DNA of 64,000 nt from assembly GCA_964291305.2 (NCBI GenBank), contig OZ219783.1, positions 1,674,001 through 1,738,000 on the forward strand. Direction: 5' to 3'. This DNA comes from VXNF01 sp964291305. GTDB lineage: Bacteria > Actinomycetota > Acidimicrobiia > Acidimicrobiales > CATQHL01. The notes under the pieces were generated by a model, which was not told the origin of the DNA, ran no database searches, and worked only from the letters and a program-made list of their open reading frames with translations. The position numbers and the translations under genes were made by a program. Shown here one piece after another: positions 53,344 to 61,719 of this stretch (its first letter is position 1; every line of letters begins with the position of its first letter).

Positions 53344-56300
53344 ATGTACAACAAGTTTCTCTTTATTGGGCTGGGCGGCTCGGGTGGCAAAACACTCCGC
53401 TTCCTGAAAGATCAGATTCGCCGTTGGATGAAGGATCACGGCTTAGAAGGCGACAACATCCCCTCTGGCTGGCAGTTCCTCCACATCGATGTGCCATCAC
53501 AACCCGACGGTAACGAAATCAACCACCTCGTACCCCAACTGGCTGGTGATGAGTATCTCGGGCTGGTGAATGCCGGCGTCACCTTCGACGATGTTCAGGC
53601 TGAACTCGACGCAGCAGCTAATCTTGACGCAGCAACTGATCGACGTGAAGAACTCCGCACCTGGAGAGTGGAGCCAACCGGCTTGAAGATCCCCATCGTG
53701 GCTGGGGCTGGTCAGTATCGGGCAGTTGGATCCTCTATCGGAAAGCTCCATGTTGACCGCATCAAGAAGCGGATAGAGGAAAAGAACAACCGGCTAAACG
53801 AGGGTCAAGCGGTCCAAGATTTGGGCTTAGCCTATGCAAAAGCCCAGGGCACAAGCGGCGCTCCGAGAAGCGCAGGCGAGGTGCAGACCAACATCTTCGT
53901 TATTTCCTCACTCGCCGGAGGGACGGGTGCCGGCCTCTTCAACACGGTATGCGATCTGATCCGAGGAATGGACGTAGCTAGCGCGAGAGGAATCTTTGGG
54001 ATCATCTACACGTCAGAAGTGTTCAATGTCCTGCCTGCAGCAACAAAGGCGGGAGTTCACGGGAACGGCCTTGCTGCCGTCTGCGAATTGCTCAACGGCT
54101 TCTGGTGGAACGGTAATCCAAGGTCCGACGACGAGAACTTTGTCAAACCCATCGAAGATCAGTTCCTGAAAGCCGGCGGAGTCGGCGGAACTTTGAACAA
54201 CAGTGGCCCTTCGTACCCGTTCCTCGTCGGTCTGCAGAACTCGCAGGGAGTTAACTTCGGCACCTCCGATTCTCTGTTCGAGGGGGTAGGACGTGCATTG
54301 CTTTCGTGGGTTACCGACGAAGAGGTATCAGGCACATTTATCTCCTACACCATCGCCAACTTCAAATCTGCAGCTACCAAGAACATCCGTGGCAGAGCGC
54401 TGGTGGATGTTGGCGAGGATGAGGCGATTGGCCTACCACCGTTTTCGGCGCTTGGGTTTGCGCGTGTCTCTCTGGGCACCGACCACTTTGAGCGGTTCGC
54501 CGTAGATCGAGTCGTCCGCGATTGCTACCGGCACCTTGTCGAGTACCAATCCAACTCGCCTGACGCGAAACAGGCCGCTAAGTCAATCAGCAAAGACGAT
54601 CCGGCGGCCATCGTGGGGCGTCTCGCCCAAAACTACGGCGCCTGGTTCCGCAACGAGTTACAAGTTGAGGAGATCAACTTCAAGGCAGGACCCCTCCGAT
54701 GCGAGTTGTGGCCCACTACGGGGAGCATCGACCGGCTAGGGGGAGCATGTAAGGAGTACCAGGAGCAGGTCGAGCAGGACGCTTCCCTAGACGTTGGTGG
54801 CATCCGGTTAGCAAGCGGGTGGCGCGACCTCATCGACCCTGCGGTTGAGGATCGCTTCGCTGCCTTCGAACAGCAGATCCGCAACGAACTCAACGAAAAG
54901 TCTGGCGAATGGGTCGAAGCAGTCCAACAAAGAGCGCTGGAAACCGTCCGAACCGCAATATCCAAGTACGGACTTAGGGTTGCTGCCCGCCTTTGCTCGG
55001 ACACAGCGACCTTCCTGCGGACTACGGTCGTCAACAATATTCGCAGCGACGTTATACCGGTTCTCAGACAGTGGGCCGACAGCTGGCGGGACGAAGCCTC
55101 GCAAGAACTCGCCGGTGCCAGCGGTAAACTGCGGCACTCTGACACACGGATCCGTAGCTACGTTGAGTTGGCTATTCACTATCGCGCTTTCGCGGCCGAC
55201 GCGCTTGTCGCCGAGAGGGCCGCGGAACTGGCTAGAGAGGCTGCCGACCGCCTGTTCGACCCCTTAACGAAGGCAATCGACGACGCATTTAGGCGCCTCC
55301 GCGTCGATGAAGACCCTGCATCGTTCCAGTTTGGACCGCCCGCTAATGAGTTCTCGTTAATCGAAAAGCACGAGTACAAGGATCTCTTCGATCGACTACT
55401 TCGACAGACGTTTGGTAGCGAAGACTATGCCAGTCTGCGAGAAGCTGTCATCGGCTGCAACGAGGTCGACCCTGAGTCTGGCCACACATTCGTAGAACTA
55501 GCACGCGGTTGGAGTCCTAGTGCGCGCTGGAGCGACTCGCCGGCGAATATCGACATAACCGTCGGTTCGACTAGAGAACTCCTAGCAAACAGCGCCACCG
55601 CCTGGCTTAACAACGGCGGCGGACCGTTCGGCGAACTTCTTGGGCTCAGCCTCCGAAGTGCTCTAGACACCGGCGCCGACAGTGGCACAGCCATAACTGC
55701 GGCCGAACGACAGGTGTATCAGAAGAGGTTTATGGCCTGCCTCGATGCAGCAATTGCTACTGCTGCTCCGTTAGTTGACATTAACCCGGCGCTGGCGGGT
55801 CTGGTCGGCAACGAGCCCGGCAAAGCGAAAGTTTGGCACTTTAGCAAGTTACCTTTCGGTCCTGGTCCCGACGGTGCTCATCCCATGGAGAAAAAAGTGT
55901 CATCAGAGCTTGCCCCGATCATCGGCGCAGAGCAGGTAGGCAAACTCATGAAACCCGACCAGCACGCACGTCACATTGACGTGGCTTCGCAACTCGCCGC
56001 GCCGCAATCCATATTAGCCCTGAAGTCCGTCTTGGCGCCGATCGCCCAGGACTGGGATCAGCAAAAGTCCATAGGTGAAGTGGCTATACAGCAGTTCTGG
56101 CAACATCGTCGCGCACAGTACTTGCAGAGATTCGTACCCTGCCCTCAGGCGCATTTGCGCTGCCTGGTACGCGGCTGGTTCACATCACAGATGCTCGGAC
56201 TGCTAGATCCTGCCGGAACCAATGGTCTTATTCAAATAGCCCGACATGGCAAGCACCCAGCTACCTTCCCAAACCCGTTTTTATCGAAGATACAACGCGT

Positions 56301-56778
56301 TGAGAATCGCTATGACCGGCTAGGTCCGGTGCTGGAATCTCTTGGTTTGGCCTACGTGGAAGCGGCGGCAAGCGGCAGCCTCGAGCCGCTTGAAGCTTAC
56401 GTCAGCCTGCTCGAACTGGGCAAGTCTGGCGACGGCGGCATCTTGCACTACGAGAGCATCAACCAGAGACTGGCGACTTGGATCGAATCCGGCCAGCCAG
56501 TTGAGGGTGCTCTGACCGGCTTGAAGCCAGCTCGGTTGGGCAACCTATCTGACACGGCTACTTGGCAGGATCGTGCCACAGCTATTGCCGAAGTACTTGA
56601 TGATGTCTATAGGGGCTACCGAGACGAATACGAAAAGTTGCGGAAGGACTGGGAGATTAAACCCGGCCTTCGGTCACGCGCCCCGCTGTGGACAGGGCTT
56701 TGGCCGCTGCTTGGCGACGAAGTCGAACGGCTCAGCCAGGCCGTTAAAGCCCACTTCCCCGACGACGGACTCGGCTAG
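53344..56778 (+). CDS. Large tubulin-like GTPase candidate
   Basis: A 1144-residue soluble protein. The N terminus FLFIGLGGSGGKTLRFL (residues 5-21) resembles the first nucleotide-binding loop of tubulin/FtsZ-type GTPases. VISSLAGGTGAGLFNTVCDL (186-205) closely fits the tubulin signature GGGTGSG. This matches the bacterial tubulin-like family (Pfam Tubulin_2) rather than FtsZ, which is about 350-400 residues. The C-terminal 700 residues are helical with many charged residues and no recognised motif. It lies 5 bases after the vWA gene. GTP binding and polymer formation are predicted, not shown. Confidence 0.78.
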   Translation: MYNKFLFIGLGGSGGKTLRFLKDQIRRWMKDHGLEGDNIPSGWQFLHIDVPSQPDGNEINHLVPQLAGDEYLGLVNAGVTFDDVQAELDAAANLDAATDRREELRTWRVEPTGLKIPIVAGAGQYRAVGSSIGKLHVDRIKKRIEEKNNRLNEGQAVQDLGLAYAKAQGTSGAPRSAGEVQTNIFVISSLAGGTGAGLFNTVCDLIRGMDVASARGIFGIIYTSEVFNVLPAATKAGVHGNGLAAVCELLNGFWWNGNPRSDDENFVKPIEDQFLKAGGVGGTLNNSGPSYPFLVGLQNSQGVNFGTSDSLFEGVGRALLSWVTDEEVSGTFISYTIANFKSAATKNIRGRALVDVGEDEAIGLPPFSALGFARVSLGTDHFERFAVDRVVRDCYRHLVEYQSNSPDAKQAAKSISKDDPAAIVGRLAQNYGAWFRNELQVEEINFKAGPLRCELWPTTGSIDRLGGACKEYQEQVEQDASLDVGGIRLASGWRDLIDPAVEDRFAAFEQQIRNELNEKSGEWVEAVQQRALETVRTAISKYGLRVAARLCSDTATFLRTTVVNNIRSDVIPVLRQWADSWRDEASQELAGASGKLRHSDTRIRSYVELAIHYRAFAADALVAERAAELAREAADRLFDPLTKAIDDAFRRLRVDEDPASFQFGPPANEFSLIEKHEYKDLFDRLLRQTFGSEDYASLREAVIGCNEVDPESGHTFVELARGWSPSARWSDSPANIDITVGSTRELLANSATAWLNNGGGPFGELLGLSLRSALDTGADSGTAITAAERQVYQKRFMACLDAAIATAAPLVDINPALAGLVGNEPGKAKVWHFSKLPFGPGPDGAHPMEKKVSSELAPIIGAEQVGKLMKPDQHARHIDVASQLAAPQSILALKSVLAPIAQDWDQQKSIGEVAIQQFWQHRRAQYLQRFVPCPQAHLRCLVRGWFTSQMLGLLDPAGTNGLIQIARHGKHPATFPNPFLSKIQRVENRYDRLGPVLESLGLAYVEAAASGSLEPLEAYVSLLELGKSGDGGILHYESINQRLATWIESGQPVEGALTGLKPARLGNLSDTATWQDRATAIAEVLDDVYRGYRDEYEKLRKDWEIKPGLRSRAPLWTGLWPLLGDEVERLSQAVKAHFPDDGLG

Positions 56779-56816
56779 GTGATTCGTCAGCTACCTATGG
56801 GGTCAGGAGCAAACGC

Positions 56817-59800
56817 ATGATCACTATTCTTTATCACGAGGCCGATGCTGTCATCTTCGAAGCCACGCAGGTGCTCCGAGAGTTCTCGTCTCAAGGGCTA
56901 GTAAACGACCTTGCGCTCGTGCCGATAGGAGATGGCGCGTCGCTGGATAATCCACTCGCTAAGTGCATGCGATCCGGCGACGAAACGCAAGATGGATTGT
57001 TTGACGCGCTTGCGCAGAATCAGACAACAGAGAGTCACGTCATGACCGCTGTGGCCTCTACTGCCCTAGAGCCGCAGGCGCAGCTTGCGCTGGCCCAGGC
57101 TCTCGACCGCATTGCTGATCGGGCTATGGACTTAGCCGGCGTTCCGGTCGTTTCGAGTTGCCTGGCGGTACCGGAATCGCGAGAGGGCGACAGCATCCTT
57201 CCGGCTGAAGGATTCTTCTCGGCCCGGACCGCCAACTTCGTCGCCCTACCGACGGACTGGCAGTTCGTCACCGGCATGGCAGCTGCCATCGACTTCGACG
57301 ATCTATCCAGGGCCTCATGGCACGCCGCACTAGAGATTGCCACGCTGACATCGGCCTGGCGCGCCACTACCGACAGCCCGTGGCGGCCCGAGATTGGGTC
57401 CACCGGAGTAGCCGGTTACGCCTTCAGGTTTATCCGGTCTGCGGCCAGGCTCGTGATGATCCGTCGGCGCGAACCAACCACCGAGGACTTTATTCCCGTA
57501 CCGGATGGCTTCTCTCCTACGCCTGTTCCTGAGATGATCACTCGAACCGCTGAAACGCTACATCCGCAAGTCTTCCGGCTAGACAACCAAGTGGCTGGAC
57601 CAGGCGCTTCCAGCGAGCGCAGCGGCGTAATGAAGTTGCTTGGCGCTGCGGTCGGCCGCGTTTTCCCCCCGCTAGCGGCCGGCTTTCAAGGGTTCGGCAA
57701 GATGCTCAAAACAGAGTTTGCTAAAGCTCTCGGCGGCGAGGTGGAGCCCGACGAAAGCGAACAAACTCCAACTGCTCCACTATCTACGGATTCGGCTGAC
57801 GATGCAGCTGTCGTTCTCAAAGGATTTGATCCGCGCGTATGGATCAACCTTGTGCGCAATGTGTTGGGGGTCGCAGACGGTGGCGGAGGCGCCGACGCAA
57901 TCCGAGCGCGCGACGCAGCCGGGCACCAACAGTACGTGTTCGTCTCGCCGGAGAGTCTGATTGACGATGTACTCGAGGAAAGGGTGAGGAGGTTTAGTGG
58001 ACAGCGCGAAGATATCGAGGCGGCTACAAATGATATCGCCGTAGCCGAGGAAGATATCAATACAGCCGACGAAGTGGACGACGAAACCACTCTAGGAACA
58101 TCCCAAAGCGACCTGGCTTCTTCAGATACCGATACAGCCGACGAAGAGGACAACGAAACGGCTTCTGAATCAACAACCGAGGCTGACGCAGATCCGACTC
58201 CCCAGACTGCGATCGCCGGTGATGCCGACCTCGCAAAGACCGCAAGTCGCCCCCGAGCACTTCTGACGCTCCTTGACGACAAGTTCCGCAACGAGATCTC
58301 CCGGGCCGAAAATCGGCGCAGAGAGCAGCAAGCCGAACTTGAAAGCCTGACCGAGTTAGTGGAATCTACCGAAGAGTTTGATCCTCCCACAGCTTTGCGT
58401 AACACATTTATGGCCTTCTTTGTTATCGCATTTGCTGTAATCGCAAGTTACGTGTTGTTACTGGATACCTTCGATATCGGCACCCTCGACACAATCGTTC
58501 GAACACGTCTTGCTATTTTAGCCACATCATTCACTTGGCTGGTACTGCTGTACCCACTTATTCCTCAGCGTTACGACCCGCGCGCCGGCCAGTCCTACTA
58601 CTTGAAATCCGCTGCAATAGTGGCCGTTGTTGCGGCGCTGGCAATCATCTTTGCCAAGCCTCTCTCGGACTTGTCCACTGACGCTCCGGGACCGGAACTT
58701 GTACCTCTCGTAGCCATAGTCGGCACGCTTTGGCTGATTTGGCGAGTGATATCGTCGGCGACAGCACAAGGACGACCGGCAAGCCGAGCCCTAGCTCTGG
58801 TGTGGACGATCTGCTTTATCATCGCCGGCATTTTGCTCTACTCCCATTTAGACCAGTCGATCTTCGTCCGTTGGGAGCTTATGGAGAACTTCTTTGAAGA
58901 ATATGGCCGCGATTTAAGGTACGCAGCCGTCACAGTGGCCGGATTTTTGTTCCTACTTGCTCTTGTCATGATGACTGTAAGCGATGGAGGCAACGAGCGC
59001 CGGCGCAGGCGCGCTCGGTCTCGAATACTTGAACTTCAAAGTGAGCTTAAGCGCATAGAACTGTTGCCGATTTTGCAGGGCCTTAGGATCAACTGGCTCG
59101 GCACGGCGGCCGCATTACACCATGTGCTGGAACGTAACGTACCCGCAGGGTCGGCTTCCGGCCGTGCGTCTCGTGAACTTCGCTCACCGCTGCATCGACT
59201 CGCGGTGCGTTATCGCGCCAAGTACCGCCCACCGCCGGAGCCCGGCTGGCTTTACGCCCAGTATGAGGCAGCTGTTGAGGCGAACGCTCAACGCTTGGCA
59301 CGTGCAGGTAGCAGAGATTCCAGTCGTCCCGAAACCAGCACGATGGTCAGCAGCATGGAGCGTGATCTGCTGGCGGCACCCGGCCCCGACCTGCGCTGGC
59401 AATTCGCTAGCCGACTCCATTCCGGCGAGTTCGATGACGTTCTAGGTGGCGATTCGGGCAGCGGATCACTCGAGGATGCTGAGGTCACCTTCTTGAACGA
59501 GGTCTCCCCGGTTGCTTCGGCGACGCTGCCTGTCGGGCTGCTCGGCTCCGTTGCAGCCAATCTCGGGCGCGTCTCTTTGGACAGCATCTGGTGGTTATCT
59601 GACGGCGCTGAGGCTCCAGATTCTGTTCCTCCTCCGAGGCCAGCTGAAGTGATCCGGTCGGCCGACGAAGACTCTTATTTCGCAGTGCGCCTTGAGATTT
59701 CCGATCCGATTCTGGAGAACCAGATCGGCAGAAGCTCAACGCCATCGTCGGACTACGACGATGACCTAGCAACCGCTGACAATGACCCGGATTACGTAGA

Positions 59801-59822
59801 CCCCGCCGCCGGGCTGGGCTGA
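56817..59822 (+). CDS. Six-helix membrane protein with acidic linker
   Basis: A 1001-residue protein with no family I recognise. Residues 1-300 are soluble, 400-468 is an acidic, low-complexity stretch with short repeats (TADEVDDETT, TADEEDNETA), and six hydrophobic helices follow at about 530-550, 563-583, 597-615, 628-646, 657-675 and 703-720. A basic segment (RRRRRARSR) and a soluble C-terminal 270 residues follow. Both ends are therefore predicted cytoplasmic. CAGGAG eight bases before the ATG supports the start. It lies 38 bases after the tubulin-like gene and could anchor the polymer to the membrane. Confidence 0.8.
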   Translation: MITILYHEADAVIFEATQVLREFSSQGLVNDLALVPIGDGASLDNPLAKCMRSGDETQDGLFDALAQNQTTESHVMTAVASTALEPQAQLALAQALDRIADRAMDLAGVPVVSSCLAVPESREGDSILPAEGFFSARTANFVALPTDWQFVTGMAAAIDFDDLSRASWHAALEIATLTSAWRATTDSPWRPEIGSTGVAGYAFRFIRSAARLVMIRRREPTTEDFIPVPDGFSPTPVPEMITRTAETLHPQVFRLDNQVAGPGASSERSGVMKLLGAAVGRVFPPLAAGFQGFGKMLKTEFAKALGGEVEPDESEQTPTAPLSTDSADDAAVVLKGFDPRVWINLVRNVLGVADGGGGADAIRARDAAGHQQYVFVSPESLIDDVLEERVRRFSGQREDIEAATNDIAVAEEDINTADEVDDETTLGTSQSDLASSDTDTADEEDNETASESTTEADADPTPQTAIAGDADLAKTASRPRALLTLLDDKFRNEISRAENRRREQQAELESLTELVESTEEFDPPTALRNTFMAFFVIAFAVIASYVLLLDTFDIGTLDTIVRTRLAILATSFTWLVLLYPLIPQRYDPRAGQSYYLKSAAIVAVVAALAIIFAKPLSDLSTDAPGPELVPLVAIVGTLWLIWRVISSATAQGRPASRALALVWTICFIIAGILLYSHLDQSIFVRWELMENFFEEYGRDLRYAAVTVAGFLFLLALVMMTVSDGGNERRRRRARSRILELQSELKRIELLPILQGLRINWLGTAAALHHVLERNVPAGSASGRASRELRSPLHRLAVRYRAKYRPPPEPGWLYAQYEAAVEANAQRLARAGSRDSSRPETSTMVSSMERDLLAAPGPDLRWQFASRLHSGEFDDVLGGDSGSGSLEDAEVTFLNEVSPVASATLPVGLLGSVAANLGRVSLDSIWWLSDGAEAPDSVPPPRPAEVIRSADEDSYFAVRLEISDPILENQIGRSSTPSSDYDDDLATADNDPDYVDPAAGLG

Positions 59823-59835
59823 CACGCCGAGAGCT

Positions 59836-61407
59836 GTGGCCGACAGCCCACTCCATCGCCGTCGCCCCCCGGACCGCGAGCCCGGTCCGGGATCCGATGA
59901 CTCGCAATCGAGGAGAGCGGATGGGTCACCAGAGGCACCGCCCCGCAGGCAACCGGTTGACCCAGGGCTCCGAACGCCACCCAGCCGAACTGGCCGAACA
60001 CGAAGACCCATCCCGCAATCCCCTTACGACTCCACTAGGCGCCAACGCGTCGCCGCTCAACAGCGACGCTACGGAAGCTCTGGATTTGGCACCGGCACCC
60101 TGAGTGGTCGGCTCGCCGGAGTCTCAGCGCGGCTCACCGGCTTGCGAGGCCATATATCGCTAAGCGTCGTTGCGGCAATAGTCGTCTCATTGTCGGTTGC
60201 TCTCCCACTCGCCCTAACCCTTGGGAGAAGCGACAACGACGTGCCAGCAACGGCAGATGAGGCTGTCGAGGTGGTGGCCGAGGTCGCCCCGCTACCGTCA
60301 GTTCCCCCAGAGGACTCATCACCAGCGGACGAAGCTGCCGCCACCACACCAACTCCAACACCGTCGCCGCCGGACGATGGTTCAGACACCGAAGCACTAG
60401 ACACCCAAGTCCCGGAGCCACAGAGCCCTCCAGCCGCTCCGACGGACGGATCAGGCACCACTCCTAATCCCCCACCAACACCCGAGCCAGAAATCCCGCC
60501 ACCAACAACCGTCGCACCCCCACCGCCACCACCTGAGCCAGAACCCCCACCCCCGCCAACGACCGCTCCACCGCCACCAACCACAGCCGCACTCGAACCG
60601 CCGACAACGACCGTCGCGCCAGCCCCGCCACCGCCCGAACCAGAACCACCACCCCCTCCGACAACCGAACCGCCGCCGACGACGACTGAGCCAGAACCCC
60701 CACCGCCGCCAACAACGACCGTCGCACCACCCCCTCCGACAACCATTCCGCCCCCAACCACCGTTCCACCTCCACCTGCGCCCGATTGGGACGAGATCGC
60801 TCTCTCAATCGTCGAGGTCTGGGCCAAAGGATGCGATAAGGGCGGTTCGGGCACTCTAGTTCTCGAAGGACAATACATACTTACAAACGGTCACGTTGTG
60901 ATGTCAGATTCTGGCAAAGTATGCACAGACCTGAGTGTCGGATTTATCAGGACTGCGGAGGTTAGGCCAACCACGTGGGTCGACGCCACCGTAGTGGCAG
61001 CCGAGTGGGAAGGGCTAAACGATGAGGGCGGTTTCACATTGCCGGATTTGGCATTACTAAAGCTGAGTCGCCGAGTTGATCGGCCCAGTATTCCTGTTAC
61101 CGCACAACAGCTAGCACTCAACGAGGAGATCGTTGCCTTGGGTTACCCAGGTATTGGAGGTTGGACGATCACGCTGGTCCGCGGCGTATACGCAGGCATT
61201 GTTGAAATTGACGGTCATGATGCACTAAAGACCGATGCCGCTACGAGTTTCGGCAACAGTGGGGGGGCCGCGTTCGACTCGCGCGGCGTATTCATAGGTG
61301 TACCAACCGGCGGCAGCACAGCGGAAGGCGGACAAGGCGGTGACCTTGGATATCTGATCCCCGCCGAGACTGCCGAACGCTTCCTAGAACGCCACGTCGG
61401 CGACTGA
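59836..61407 (+). CDS. Membrane-anchored trypsin-like (S1) serine protease on a Pro/Thr stalk
   Basis: A 523-residue type II membrane protein. The N-terminal 105 residues are basic and Pro-rich (cytoplasmic), a transmembrane helix spans about 107-130, a Pro/Thr/Glu stalk of about 155 residues follows (160-316, PPPTTVAPPP-type repeats), and a protease domain closes it. The triad is readable: His353 in LTNGHVV, Asp404 in LPDLALLKL, Ser475 in FGNSGGAAF. A Cys pair (333 and 363) may form a disulfide. GTG start, 13 bases after the previous gene. The protease would act on the same outer face as the vWA protein. Confidence 0.88.
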   Translation: MADSPLHRRRPPDREPGPGSDDSQSRRADGSPEAPPRRQPVDPGLRTPPSRTGRTRRPIPQSPYDSTRRQRVAAQQRRYGSSGFGTGTLSGRLAGVSARLTGLRGHISLSVVAAIVVSLSVALPLALTLGRSDNDVPATADEAVEVVAEVAPLPSVPPEDSSPADEAAATTPTPTPSPPDDGSDTEALDTQVPEPQSPPAAPTDGSGTTPNPPPTPEPEIPPPTTVAPPPPPPEPEPPPPPTTAPPPPTTAALEPPTTTVAPAPPPPEPEPPPPPTTEPPPTTTEPEPPPPPTTTVAPPPPTTIPPPTTVPPPPAPDWDEIALSIVEVWAKGCDKGGSGTLVLEGQYILTNGHVVMSDSGKVCTDLSVGFIRTAEVRPTTWVDATVVAAEWEGLNDEGGFTLPDLALLKLSRRVDRPSIPVTAQQLALNEEIVALGYPGIGGWTITLVRGVYAGIVEIDGHDALKTDAATSFGNSGGAAFDSRGVFIGVPTGGSTAEGGQGGDLGYLIPAETAERFLERHVGD

Positions 61408-61446
61408 GACCCCGTAAGAACCGTTACCGAGGAAGCTCTTCGCGCA

Positions 61447-61464
61447 TGACAGACCCACCTGTCA
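61447..61464 (+). terminator. Hairpin after the protease gene
   Basis: TGACAG (61447-61452) and CTGTCA (61459-61464) form a perfect 6-bp stem with loop ACCCAC, 39 bases after the protease stop. No T-run follows; it may terminate or pause before the last small gene. Confidence 0.35.
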
Positions 61465-61505
61465 GACAAGAAGTCGTCCCCAACCCCGCGTGACGAGCCA
61501 TGACA

Positions 61506-61515
61506 CCCCCCCCCC
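61506..61515 (+). repeat. C10 homopolymer tract
   Basis: Ten C residues 16 bases upstream of the ATG of the small membrane protein. In an alternative GTG start (61490) the tract would encode prolines, so it could change the N terminus or the frame. Confidence 0.8.
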
Positions 61516-61531
61516 ACCAGAAAGGCACACT

Positions 61532-61672
61532 ATGAACCCCTTCGACTGGCCCAAAACAGCCTTTGTCTGGGCCGTAGTAGGGGCCATTGGCATACCCATA
61601 TTCGTAGTTGTGACCATCAGGGACACCATCAAAAGCCGGCGCAAACGCCGCGAGGGAAGGAAAGGCCCGTGA
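61532..61672 (+). CDS. Tiny single-pass membrane protein
   Basis: A 46-residue protein (MNPFDWPKTAFVWAVVGAIG followed by more hydrophobic residues and a strongly basic KSRRKRREGRKG tail). One transmembrane helix spans about residues 9-30 with a positive cytoplasmic end. AAAGG lies about 10 bases before the ATG. An alternative GTG at 61490 would add 14 residues encoded partly by the C10 tract. It closes the operon, convergent with the repeat protein gene by 47 bases. Confidence 0.55.
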   Translation: MNPFDWPKTAFVWAVVGAIGIPIFVVVTIRDTIKSRRKRREGRKGP

Positions 61673-61719
61673 TAGAAGGCCTAATAGATGATCCACCCAG
61701 CCAAATTCAGAGGCAAAAA

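Noticed and set aside
60480..60780. Minus-strand Gly/Val-rich frame opposite the protease stalk
   Set aside because: It is the complement of the Pro/Thr stalk codons and has no start context or homologous pattern.
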